Shown here: in pieces, positions 1 to 5,735 of the stretch | Layout: every line of letters starts with the position of its first letter | Numbering within the stretch: position 1 is the stretch's first letter | Origin: Chitinophagaceae bacterium | GTDB taxonomy: Bacteria > Bacteroidota > Bacteroidia > Chitinophagales > Chitinophagaceae | Direction of reading: 5' to 3' | Length of the DNA stretch: 5,735 nt | Assembly (NCBI GenBank): GCA_947489175.1 | Contig: CANLED010000161.1 | Location: 1-5,735 of the forward strand | Translations under genes and position numbers: made by a program | Notes under the pieces: generated by a model | Told to the model about the DNA's origin: nothing | What the model saw: the letters and a program-made list of their open reading frames with translations, nothing else | The model's database searches: none

Positions 1-169
1 TATGGAAAAAATAAAAAAAATCGGAACAACAGAAATTTTCTCTTGGCTACCACCAGAAAAATACAGCTTCATCATCATTTCTCCTAGCAATCTAAAATTG
101 ATGATGGAAGAAAAAAAATTAGATACCTATTACCAATACCTTAGAAAACAATTACCCGGAAAATTTTAA
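1..169 (+). CDS. C-terminal end of an unrecognised protein (5' partial)
   Basis: An open frame runs from the left edge to a TAA at 167-169 and gives 55 residues from an ATG at position 2. That ATG is probably internal, because the frame is still open at the edge. The readable part has a hydrophobic strand (SFIIIS, about residues 22-27) followed by a charged, probably helical end (about 33-51) and a short tail ending PGKF. I do not recognise the family. The codons are A-rich like those of the following gene, and only 45 bases separate the two, with no convincing terminator between them. Co-transcription with the penicillin-binding protein gene is therefore possible. It could also be a short complete ORF, but no upstream sequence is available to judge that. 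Confidence 0.55.
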   Translation, partial: MEKIKKIGTTEIFSWLPPEKYSFIIISPSNLKLMMEEKKLDTYYQYLRKQLPGKF

Positions 170-214
170 GGATTCCTTTCAAATAAAGCCAATGCTTTTA
201 TTTAGCTTTACCCC

Positions 215-2629
215 ATGAGAGAACCATTAAAAAAGACCAGTGAAACGTCGAAACCGGTCCGCATCTTTTGGAAATTATTTTTCATTTTTTGGGCAGCAAT
301 AACACTGCTTATAATACTCATTTATGTAGGACTATTTGGCAAACTTCCGTCAATAGAAGAATTGCAGAACCCCGCTATGATGTCTTCATCTGAAATTTAT
401 GCAGATGATGGAACACTGATGGGAAAGTTTTATTTGAAAGACCGCATTAATGTAAAATATCAAGATATTTCTCAAAACGTCATCAAAGCCCTAATTTCTA
501 CAGAAGATGAACGTTTTTATCAGCACTCTGGAATAGACATCAAAAGTTTAACCAGGGCCATTATTTTCCTAGGAAGTGAGGGTGGTGCTAGCACAATCAC
601 ACAACAAACCGCAAAGGCACTGCTTGGACAAGAAAGCCGAAAAAGTGTGATGAGGATTATTGAGAAACTCAAGGAATGGATTGTAGCCATTCGGCTTGAA
701 AGAAATTTCACCAAAGAGGAAATTGTTACTCTTTACCTCAACATGGTCAATTACGGAGATGAAACTTATGGAATTAGAAATGCAGCCAAAACATATTTTC
801 AAAAAGAACCAGGCCAACTGACAATTGAAGAGTCTGCAGTATTAGTGGGCTTGCTAAAAGGCAGCACCAGGTATAACCCCAGAAGAAATCCAAAGGCGTC
901 GATGGCCAGAAGAAATACGGTGTTAGATCAAATGGTGCGCAATAATTTTTTGTCAAAAGAAGAAGCCAGGAAATTAAAAATTGGTCCCATTAATTTAAAA
1001 TACCTAAAACTTGATGAAAATGCGGGCATGGCTCCTTATCTAAGAGAAGTGCTGAAAGAAGAAATCAAAAGCTGGTGTAAAGAAAATACAAACCCCAAAA
1101 CAGGTGAGCCCTATGATATATATAAAGATGGACTGAAAATTTTCACAACCATCAACCCTAGAATGCAAGAATATGCAGAAATAGCGGTATATAGACACAT
1201 GCAAAACCTTCAAAAGGTGTTTCTGTCGCAACAAAACATCAAAGATGGTTCTATTTGGAAAAGTAAAGAAGGACAAAATGTGCTCAACAATGCCATCAAA
1301 CAAACAGAACGATGGAAAAGTATGCAAGAAGAAGGCATTGATGAAGAAGAAATCAAAAAGACCTTCATGGAACCAGTGAACATGAAAATATTCAGCTGGA
1401 ATGAAAAAAGAGAAAAAGATACTTTAATGAGTCCACTAGACTCTATAAGGTACCACAAACAAATCATGCAGATAGGACTGCTCTCAATGGATCCTATGAC
1501 AGGCGAAGTGAAAGCTTGGGTTGGTGGAAGTAATTTTAAGCGCTTCAAATTTGACCATGTTAACATAAAAACTAAAAGACAAGTCGGGTCAACTTTCAAA
1601 CCTATTCTCTACACATTAGGTGTGATGAATGGATTTAGGCCAGAAAGCGTTTTACCGGCAGGACCTGTAAACATGGGAGATAAAATGATCACTGGAAAAG
1701 GTGGACCCTTGGCTATTTGCTTGGCATTTTCACACAACCCAGGGGCTGTACATCTCATCAATACACTGGGAGTTCAGAGAACAGTCGACTTTGCAAAACA
1801 ATGTGGTATAACCAGCAAAATCCCACCCTATCCTTCCATTGCATTAGGATCGGCAGATTTGTCTCTAGTTGAAATGGTTCAGGCTTACAGCATGTTTCCA
1901 GGAAGAGGCTTTAATGTTAAGCCCTATTTCATCAGCAGGATAGAAGATAAAAATGGCAATGTATTGGCATCATTCAGGGGAGAAACCAAAGAAATCATCA
2001 GCGAAAATGAAGCATATATCATGACCAAAATGCTTCAAGGGGTCGTTGATTTTGGAACAGGCAGGGCCTTAAGAGGAGCATACGGAGTTTCAAGCGAAGT
2101 TGCAGGAAAAACAGGCACTACAAACGACAATGCAGACGGGTGGTTCATTGGGTTTAGTCCTCAACTGTTATCAGGCGTTTGGGTTGGCTGTGATGATCCA
2201 TTTCTTCGCATGCTCAATACTTCAGGTGGCTCGCAAATGGCAATGCCAGCATGGGCCTATTATTATCAGCAAGTTTTTAATGACAAAACACTAAACATTG
2301 ACCCAACAGCCAAATTCTTGGCACCGGCAAGCATGCAAAATGAGATACTTTTTGACTATAACCAAGTAAACCAATCTGAAGAATCCGTTCCGTTAGAAGG
2401 TGGAGAAGAAGGACCTAGAGATGCCAACGAATATATTGATATCCCAATTAGTGATGGAAACGAGAAAGTGGTTACAGAGTCTAAAAAATATGAGGACCCA
2501 TTGACACAAAAAGATCAAACCAAAAATCCACCTCAACCCAATAAAGATCAGTTGGAAAAAGACACTTCCACCAAGAGAAAGAATGGATTTATTAAGCGAC
2601 TATTTGGTAAAAAATCGAAAGACAACTAA
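215..2629 (+). CDS. mrcA: Class A penicillin-binding protein 1A: bifunctional peptidoglycan glycosyltransferase / DD-transpeptidase
   Basis: This 804-residue protein polymerises lipid II into glycan strands and cross-links their peptides on the outer face of the inner membrane. A basic cytoplasmic N-terminus leads into one membrane anchor at about 18-41. The GT51 domain follows: EDERFYQH with catalytic Glu97, GASTITQQ at 124-131, the region around Glu154, and LYLN at 173-176. The transpeptidase domain has the nucleophile Ser459 in STFK, the SHN motif at 506-508 and KTG at 632-634. All expected catalytic motifs are present, so the protein should be active in both reactions. The linker at about 330-415 is long and charged, which from memory is usual in Bacteroidota PBP1A. 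Residues from about 720 form a polar tail rich in E, Q, P and K, with a basic end around GFIKRLFGKK. The ATG at 215 is the only start that keeps the whole anchor. The symbol mrcA is used by family; ponA is a synonym. Confidence 0.96.
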   Translation: MREPLKKTSETSKPVRIFWKLFFIFWAAITLLIILIYVGLFGKLPSIEELQNPAMMSSSEIYADDGTLMGKFYLKDRINVKYQDISQNVIKALISTEDERFYQHSGIDIKSLTRAIIFLGSEGGASTITQQTAKALLGQESRKSVMRIIEKLKEWIVAIRLERNFTKEEIVTLYLNMVNYGDETYGIRNAAKTYFQKEPGQLTIEESAVLVGLLKGSTRYNPRRNPKASMARRNTVLDQMVRNNFLSKEEARKLKIGPINLKYLKLDENAGMAPYLREVLKEEIKSWCKENTNPKTGEPYDIYKDGLKIFTTINPRMQEYAEIAVYRHMQNLQKVFLSQQNIKDGSIWKSKEGQNVLNNAIKQTERWKSMQEEGIDEEEIKKTFMEPVNMKIFSWNEKREKDTLMSPLDSIRYHKQIMQIGLLSMDPMTGEVKAWVGGSNFKRFKFDHVNIKTKRQVGSTFKPILYTLGVMNGFRPESVLPAGPVNMGDKMITGKGGPLAICLAFSHNPGAVHLINTLGVQRTVDFAKQCGITSKIPPYPSIALGSADLSLVEMVQAYSMFPGRGFNVKPYFISRIEDKNGNVLASFRGETKEIISENEAYIMTKMLQGVVDFGTGRALRGAYGVSSEVAGKTGTTNDNADGWFIGFSPQLLSGVWVGCDDPFLRMLNTSGGSQMAMPAWAYYYQQVFNDKTLNIDPTAKFLAPASMQNEILFDYNQVNQSEESVPLEGGEEGPRDANEYIDIPISDGNEKVVTESKKYEDPLTQKDQTKNPPQPNKDQLEKDTSTKRKNGFIKRLFGKKSKDN

Positions 2630-2640
2630 ACTTTCTTTAC

Positions 2641-2674
2641 TTAATAGCCTGGGGTTTAAACCCCAGGCTATTAA
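2641..2674. repeat. Perfect 34-bp palindrome, REP-like or terminator hairpin
   Basis: Bases 2641-2657 are the exact reverse complement of 2658-2674. Each arm reads TTAATAGCCTGGGG and the centre is TTTAAA. It starts 11 bases after the stop of the penicillin-binding protein gene. As RNA it would form a very stable 14-bp stem, with a G+C core unlike the A+T-rich surroundings. The plus-strand side is followed by AAAAAATT rather than a run of T, so it is not a textbook intrinsic terminator. It may still end or stabilise the transcript, or it may be a dispersed REP-type element. Copy number in the genome would separate these options. Confidence 0.8.
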
Positions 2675-2730
2675 AAAATTACAAGTACGCTTGAACTTTT
2701 ATAAATTTCAAAACATCGTAATAGTAACGC

Positions 2731-2775
2731 AAATAGCCGTAAATCACAACGTGACTTACGGCTATTTTAATTTAT
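2731..2775 (+). terminator. Hairpin with downstream T-rich tract, probable rho-independent terminator
   Basis: Bases 2731-2742 pair perfectly with 2756-2767. After one A-C mismatch, 2744-2747 pair with 2751-2754 around a three-base AAC loop. The plus-strand end runs into TTTTAATTTATAAATTT, so the best reading is a terminator for rightward transcription from the penicillin-binding protein gene. On the minus strand the stem is followed only by a mixed tract beginning ATTTGCG, so termination of the beta-barrel gene is less certain, although its stop codon lies only about 20 bases away. Confidence 0.75.
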
Positions 2776-2788
2776 AAATTTAGAAGAA

Positions 2789-3373
2789 TTACTTACCTAA
2801 CTTCCCAGCTATTCCAACGCTGTAAAAAAGATGGAAGTTGGTATTTGCAGTAACAGGCATCCTATATTGGCTTTGAAGAATTATAGATGTTTGATCAAAT
2901 ACATTCAACTTAAAACCTGCGCCTACTGGAACATAAGCTGCATAATAACCCTGCCACAAAGAAGCCCCTGCTCCTAATGAAAGGAAAGGAGAAACCAAAT
3001 ATGCATCAGAAGTTAGCTTAAAGAAAAGATTAGCATCTGATTCAAAATATGTTTTTTGTCCAACTTTGTTTACACTTGCCTGATTTTGTAAAGGACTTTC
3101 AATGAAAGAAATACCAAGGCGACCATTGAAATCAATGCTTTCTGTCAACCCTTCAGTATAAGAAACGGCTAATCCTTTTTTAACACGGCTTCCTTTACTC
3201 CATTGTTTCCTCCAAAGGACATCGCTCATCCCCTTGCTTCTCATTTCTGATGCAGAGGTAAAATCATGAAACGTAATATGTATACCCAAGGCTTTCTTAC
3301 TTTGGCTGCCAGTTTGGGCAACTGAAAGAGAAACTATGCACAAGGTTAATACTGTAAATAAGATTCTTTTCAT
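2789..3373 (-). CDS. Small outer-membrane beta-barrel protein, stand-alone
   Basis: This 194-residue protein has a clear Sec signal peptide: a KR start, a hydrophobic core at about 4-18 and probable cleavage at SVA|Q (19/20). The mature part has the alternating strands, glycines and aromatic residues of an outer-membrane barrel, for example GLAVSYTEGL (67-76), LGISF (86-90), LSLGAGASLWQGYY (131-144) and the final stretch FHLFYSVGIAGKLGK (180-194). There are no cysteines after the signal peptide. From memory it resembles the N-terminal barrel of larger Bacteroidota OmpA-family proteins, but no peptidoglycan-binding OmpA domain follows. It ends near where the linker would begin in those proteins. 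Function is unknown. It lies 61 bases downstream of the RlpA-like gene on the same strand and has its own promoter match. Confidence 0.85.
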   Translation of the reverse strand: MKRILFTVLTLCIVSLSVAQTGSQSKKALGIHITFHDFTSASEMRSKGMSDVLWRKQWSKGSRVKKGLAVSYTEGLTESIDFNGRLGISFIESPLQNQASVNKVGQKTYFESDANLFFKLTSDAYLVSPFLSLGAGASLWQGYYAAYVPVGAGFKLNVFDQTSIILQSQYRMPVTANTNFHLFYSVGIAGKLGK

Positions 3374-3399
3374 AAACAGTTTATTTTTTTTGAATTAAG

Positions 3400-3407
3400 C
3401 AAATTTA
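3400..3407 (-). promoter_or_regulatory. Putative Bacteroidota -7 element for the beta-barrel gene
   Basis: Read on the minus strand, these bases are TAAATTTG, an exact match to the Bacteroidota -7 consensus TAnnTTTG. The element ends 26 bases before the ATG, giving a short, A-rich leader. The expected TTTG at -33 is only weakly matched (TTTT at about 3428-3431). It suggests that the gene can be transcribed apart from the RlpA-like gene upstream. Confidence 0.5.
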
Positions 3408-3434
3408 ACTAGAGAGAATCGAAAGATAAAATAT

Positions 3435-3893
3435 TTATTGCGTTTTTGTCTGATTATCTTCCACAACTTTATTCACGAGCTCTACCCTCACTTTTATCAC
3501 ACCCTTCCCTGAAAAAACTAATTTCTTAGCAGCTGATTTTGACAAATCAACTATACGTGGATTTCTATGATTCAAACGGTCGTTTACCTTTACTACAACA
3601 GAACTGTCATTTGCTAAATTGACTACCCTAATCATCGTGCCCAAAGGCAAAGTGTTGTGCGCACAGGTGAGCTTTTTTTGACTAAACAATTCACCACTTG
3701 ACGTTTTTCTTCCCTCAAATTTGTCAGCATAAAAACTGGCATACCCAATAGAAGAATCAACAAATTCAGCCTTCCTGTAATTGATTTTTGATTTTTTATT
3801 ATACTTTTTTTGAGCACATAAAATATGTGATGACATCAGAAAGAGTGTCAAAAAAATCATGACCATCAAAAATTTCATTACAACTCTAAACAT
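3435..3893 (-). CDS. RlpA-like double-psi beta-barrel protein (putative septal/peptidoglycan lytic transglycosylase family)
   Basis: The 152-residue product has an N-terminal signal peptide and one RlpA-type double-psi beta-barrel at about 49-141. Hallmarks are GYASFYADKFEGRKTSSGE (50-68), LTCAHNTLPLGT (75-86), VKVNDR (101-106) and RIVDLSKSAAKKL (113-125). Glu68, His79 and Asp105 fall at the positions where, as I recall, the active-site residues lie in Pseudomonas aeruginosa RlpA, an enzyme that cuts glycan strands lacking stem peptides. There is no SPOR domain, so binding to septal denuded glycan by that route is not expected. Cys26 in HILCAQ sits in a poor lipobox, so cleavage after Ala27 and a soluble periplasmic form seem more likely than a lipoprotein. 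Met6 (ATG at 3878) is an equally plausible start and gives a more typical MK signal peptide. Lytic activity is inferred, not shown. Confidence 0.88.
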   Translation of the reverse strand: MFRVVMKFLMVMIFLTLFLMSSHILCAQKKYNKKSKINYRKAEFVDSSIGYASFYADKFEGRKTSSGELFSQKKLTCAHNTLPLGTMIRVVNLANDSSVVVKVNDRLNHRNPRIVDLSKSAAKKLVFSGKGVIKVRVELVNKVVEDNQTKTQ

Positions 3894-4100
3894 GCTGCTC
3901 TTAAAATGTTGTACTTAAAGTTACAAAAACTGAAGGAATATCCCAAAATGATTGATAACAAAATGATTACCAATAAATTACGCACAAACTTAGTTGCTTT
4001 TAATGATCAGATTTATGTTGCAATCAAAATTGGATAAATGAGAGACCAATAACCAACAAAAAATTTCCCAACAAAAGAAGTTAATTTATATCTTCAACAA
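3894..4100. other. Divergent intergenic region
   Basis: This 207-bp A+T-rich stretch lies between the start of the RlpA-like gene and the start of the dipeptidase gene, so it should hold promoters for both directions. I can propose one for the minus-strand gene but find no good TAnnTTTG match upstream of 4101. It contains a 10-bp direct repeat, CAAAATGATT, at 3944-3953 and 3959-3968. I see no open frame with coding character and no strong hairpin. Confidence 0.6.
3916..3947 (-). promoter_or_regulatory. Putative promoter of the RlpA-like gene
   Basis: On the minus strand there is TTTG at 3947-3944, then a 20-base spacer, then TAACTTTA at 3923-3916. This matches the Bacteroidota -33 TTTG and -7 TAnnTTTG pattern, with one mismatch in the last base. 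It lies 22 bases before the ATG at 3893. Position, spacing and strand all fit, but the motif is short and the region is A+T-rich. Confidence 0.4.
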
Positions 4101-4790
4101 ATGAAAAAAATTATCCCATTTTTTATATTCTACTTGATGGGATTACAAGGATTAACTCAAAACCAAACACCTTCTGCGCCAACTATAATTTCTAAGCCCC
4201 GGGAATATAAAAAAAAGATTTTGACAAATCCGAATCTTAAGATGATTGAACTCCAAAAAATCATCCCCGACATCAAATACGAATTACATTATGCTAGTAC
4301 AAACAACTTCACAAAAGTTAGGCTGTATCCCAAAAACTTAACAAAAACATTCCTTAGAAAAAAACCAGCAGAAGCACTCGCAGAAGCGGCCAAAGAACTA
4401 TCAAAAATGGGGATTGGTTTCAAAATTTGGGATGCATACAGGCCTTATTCGGTTACGCAAAAATTTTGGGAACTTATTCACGACGAAAGATACGTGGCCA
4501 ATCCATCGAAAGGAAGTGGCCATAACCGAGGCATTGCCATAGACCTAACCCTTATTGACTTAAAAACTGATGAGGAATTGAATATGCCTACGAAATTTGA
4601 TGACTTCTCAGAAAAAGCCCATCATGGCTATGAGCAATTAGCCCCCCTTCAAATTAAAAACCGAGAAATTCTGAAAACCACCATGCTAAAGCATGGATTT
4701 TTGAAATTTCAAACAGAATGGTGGCACTATTATTGGCCAAATGGAAATGATTATGATGTACTTGACCTTTCTTTTAGTAAATTGAAATAA
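4101..4790 (+). CDS. ddpX: Exported D-alanyl-D-alanine dipeptidase, VanX/DdpX family (peptidase M15D)
   Basis: This 229-residue zinc metallopeptidase is of the family that hydrolyses free D-Ala-D-Ala. The segment at 49-76 fits the family start (IELQKIIPDIKYELHYASTN, then NF and LYP). The catalytic set is present: Arg114 in DAYRPY, zinc ligands His141 and Asp148 in SGHNRGIAIDLTL, and Glu206 and His209 in EWWHYYW. The spacings match VanX (His116/Asp123, Glu181/His184). Unlike cytoplasmic VanX it starts with a signal peptide (MKKIIPFFIFYLMGLQGLTQ), so it should act in the periplasm, where it could release D-Ala from wall-derived dipeptide. Residues about 21-45 are a loosely ordered lead-in. No VanH, VanA or VanR/S gene is seen, so a glycopeptide-resistance role is not supported. 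It is followed after 2 bases by the reductase gene. The symbol is a family label only. Confidence 0.93.
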   Translation: MKKIIPFFIFYLMGLQGLTQNQTPSAPTIISKPREYKKKILTNPNLKMIELQKIIPDIKYELHYASTNNFTKVRLYPKNLTKTFLRKKPAEALAEAAKELSKMGIGFKIWDAYRPYSVTQKFWELIHDERYVANPSKGSGHNRGIAIDLTLIDLKTDEELNMPTKFDDFSEKAHHGYEQLAPLQIKNREILKTTMLKHGFLKFQTEWWHYYWPNGNDYDVLDLSFSKLK

Positions 4791-4792
4791 TT

Positions 4793-5572
4793 ATGTTGCT
4801 GAAAGATAAAAAAATCGTGATCATTGGAGGAACAACCGGTATTGGCTATGCCGTGGCAAACCATTGTTGCAATGAAGGTGCTTCTGTGGTAGCATTGGGT
4901 AAAAAAGAAAATGAGTCAGACCAAGATTTCCAACTGAATAAGAATCACCTGGTTTTGTTTGGTGATGCAACAAATGAACTTTCATCAGAAAAAGCCATAA
5001 CGACTTGCCTAGAAAAATTCAATGGCTTTGACGCCCTCCTCCATGTTGCAGGCGGCAGCGGAAGAGCTTTTGGAGACGGCCCACTGCATGAAATGACCAT
5101 TATTGGATGGGAAAAAACATTCACTCTCAATGCAAACTCAGTCATGCTCTCTAACAAAGCCGCCATCAACCAGTTATTACTGCTGAAAAAAGGTGGTTCA
5201 ATTGTCAACATTGCCTCTGTGCTCGCCACCAACCCAGCTCCTCATTTCTTTACAACTCATGCCTATGCAGCTTCTAAAGCGGCTGTAATCGGACTCACAA
5301 AAAGCGCAGCAGCCTTTTATGCAAAAGACAATATACGGTTGAATGTAATATCACCTGGACTAATCGAAACACCGATGTCGAAACGCGCTGCTGAAAATGA
5401 AACTATCATGGATTATGTAAAAACTAAGCAACCACTTCAACAAGGTAGAATTGGACAGCCATCAGATTTAATTGGGATGATTGGAATGTTGCTGTCTGAC
5501 CAAACTTCATTCATCACCGGCCAAAACATTATCATAGACGGAGGTTGGTCCGTCAGTGAAGGACAATATTAA
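4793..5572 (+). CDS. SDR-family NAD(P)-dependent oxidoreductase
   Basis: A complete 259-residue classical short-chain dehydrogenase/reductase, of normal family length and without a signal peptide, so cytoplasmic. The Rossmann nucleotide-binding motif is GGTTGIG (12-18). HVAGG (84-88) replaces the usual NNAG. The catalytic set is Asn113, Ser142 (NIAS), Tyr158 and Lys162 (YAASK). SPGLIETPM (187-195) and the C-terminal ITGQNIIIDGGW (241-252) are typical of the FabG-like branch. Strand beta-2 ends in LGKK rather than an acidic residue, which hints at NADPH over NADH, though weakly. The substrate cannot be told from the sequence. It sits 2 bases after the dipeptidase stop and 3 bases before the ROK kinase start, so the three genes are very likely co-transcribed and perhaps translationally coupled. 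A link to sugar or sugar-alcohol metabolism is inferred only from the kinase neighbour. Confidence 0.92.
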   Translation: MLLKDKKIVIIGGTTGIGYAVANHCCNEGASVVALGKKENESDQDFQLNKNHLVLFGDATNELSSEKAITTCLEKFNGFDALLHVAGGSGRAFGDGPLHEMTIIGWEKTFTLNANSVMLSNKAAINQLLLLKKGGSIVNIASVLATNPAPHFFTTHAYAASKAAVIGLTKSAAAFYAKDNIRLNVISPGLIETPMSKRAAENETIMDYVKTKQPLQQGRIGQPSDLIGMIGMLLSDQTSFITGQNIIIDGGWSVSEGQY

Positions 5573-5575
5573 ACC

Positions 5576-5735
5576 ATGAAAAAAATAAAACAAGCAATAG
5601 GGATCGACCTTGGCGGCACAAGGGTTAAAGCGGTGCTCATGGATGAAAACGGCAATATCCTTGTTGAAAAAATATTGGCTACAAATGACAAAAATGGACA
5701 ATGGAAGCATAGTGTTAAAAATGTTTTTAACTTAA
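5576..5735 (+). CDS. ROK-family sugar kinase, N-terminal fragment (3' partial)
   Basis: An ATG at 5576 opens a frame of 53 complete codons that leaves the window without a stop. The start, after a short KKIKQ lead, reads AIGIDLGGTRVKAVLMDENG (7-26), which is the phosphate-1 (ATP-binding) motif of ROK proteins: DxGGT, followed by a strand and a DxxG turn. ROK members include glucokinases and kinases of N-acetylglucosamine and N-acetylmannosamine, as well as repressors. With no DNA-binding helix-turn-helix ahead of the motif, a kinase is favoured over a NagC/XylR-type repressor. The substrate-binding and zinc motifs lie beyond the window, so specificity is open. It starts 3 bases after the reductase stop, as the third gene of the set. 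Confidence 0.85.
   Translation, partial: MKKIKQAIGIDLGGTRVKAVLMDENGNILVEKILATNDKNGQWKHSVKNVFNL

Noticed and set aside
170..214. Possible hairpin between TAAAGC (184-189) and GCTTTA (205-210), with an alternative AAAGC/GCTTT pairing (185-198), as a terminator before PBP1A
   Set aside because: The stems are only 5-6 bp and A+T-rich, with no T-run at the right place. They are too weak to call.
569..1599. Several minus-strand open frames of 60-129 codons inside the PBP1A gene
   Set aside because: They lie opposite a gene with complete catalytic motifs, encode Cys/Phe/Ser-rich products typical of antisense frames and have no family features.
2583..2777. A 64-codon plus-strand open frame across the end of the PBP1A gene and both hairpins
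   Set aside because: It overlaps the PBP1A coding end in another frame, runs straight through two inverted repeats and has no recognisable protein character. It is a chance frame in terminator-region DNA.
3814..3893. RlpA-like protein as a lipoprotein through Cys26
   Set aside because: The residues before the cysteine are HIL, which do not fit the usual small residues at -1 and -2 of a lipobox. Cleavage after Ala27 is more plausible.
4101..5572. A vancomycin-resistance (vanHAX-like) cluster, suggested by the VanX-type dipeptidase and an adjacent dehydrogenase
   Set aside because: The dehydrogenase is a short-chain (SDR) enzyme, not a VanH-type 2-hydroxyacid dehydrogenase. No D-Ala-D-Lac ligase or VanR/VanS pair is present, and the dipeptidase has a signal peptide.
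1..5735. CRISPR arrays, tRNA or rRNA genes, insertion sequences, toxin-antitoxin or phage genes
   Set aside because: No regularly spaced repeats, cloverleaf-like segments, transposase motifs or phage proteins are visible. All substantial coding space is explained by the listed genes.

Overview
The window looks like an ordinary chromosomal segment from a member of the Bacteroidota, perhaps near the Sphingobacteriia/Chitinophagia/Cytophagia. The evidence is A+T-rich DNA, no clear Shine-Dalgarno sequences before the starts, Bacteroidota-type promoter matches (TAnnTTTG), a class A penicillin-binding protein with the long linker I associate with this phylum, and a small outer-membrane beta-barrel protein. 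The assignment rests on protein style and promoter form, not on a database search.

Layout from left to right. Bases 1-169 hold the 3' end of an unrecognised gene. After 45 bases comes a complete bifunctional peptidoglycan synthase of the PBP1A type (215-2629, +). It converges on two minus-strand genes: a small beta-barrel outer-membrane protein (2789-3373) and an RlpA-like double-psi beta-barrel protein (3435-3893). The convergent gap (2630-2788) carries two strong inverted repeats: a perfect 34-bp palindrome and a terminator-like hairpin, which share their outer arm sequence. A 207-bp divergent region separates the RlpA-like gene from a plus-strand set that is nearly gapless: an exported VanX/DdpX-type D-Ala-D-Ala dipeptidase (4101-4790), a short-chain dehydrogenase/reductase (4793-5572), and the start of a ROK-family sugar kinase (5576 to the window end).

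Three of the genes act on, or resemble proteins that act on, the cell wall: PBP1A builds and cross-links glycan strands, the RlpA-like protein resembles glycan-strand lytic enzymes, and the dipeptidase family cleaves D-Ala-D-Ala. A ROK kinase next to the dipeptidase could fit amino-sugar salvage, but its substrate cannot be read from the 53 residues present. I see no mobile element gene, CRISPR array, tRNA, rRNA or defence system, and no clear new biological system. The most unusual DNA is the pair of related hairpins between the convergent genes.
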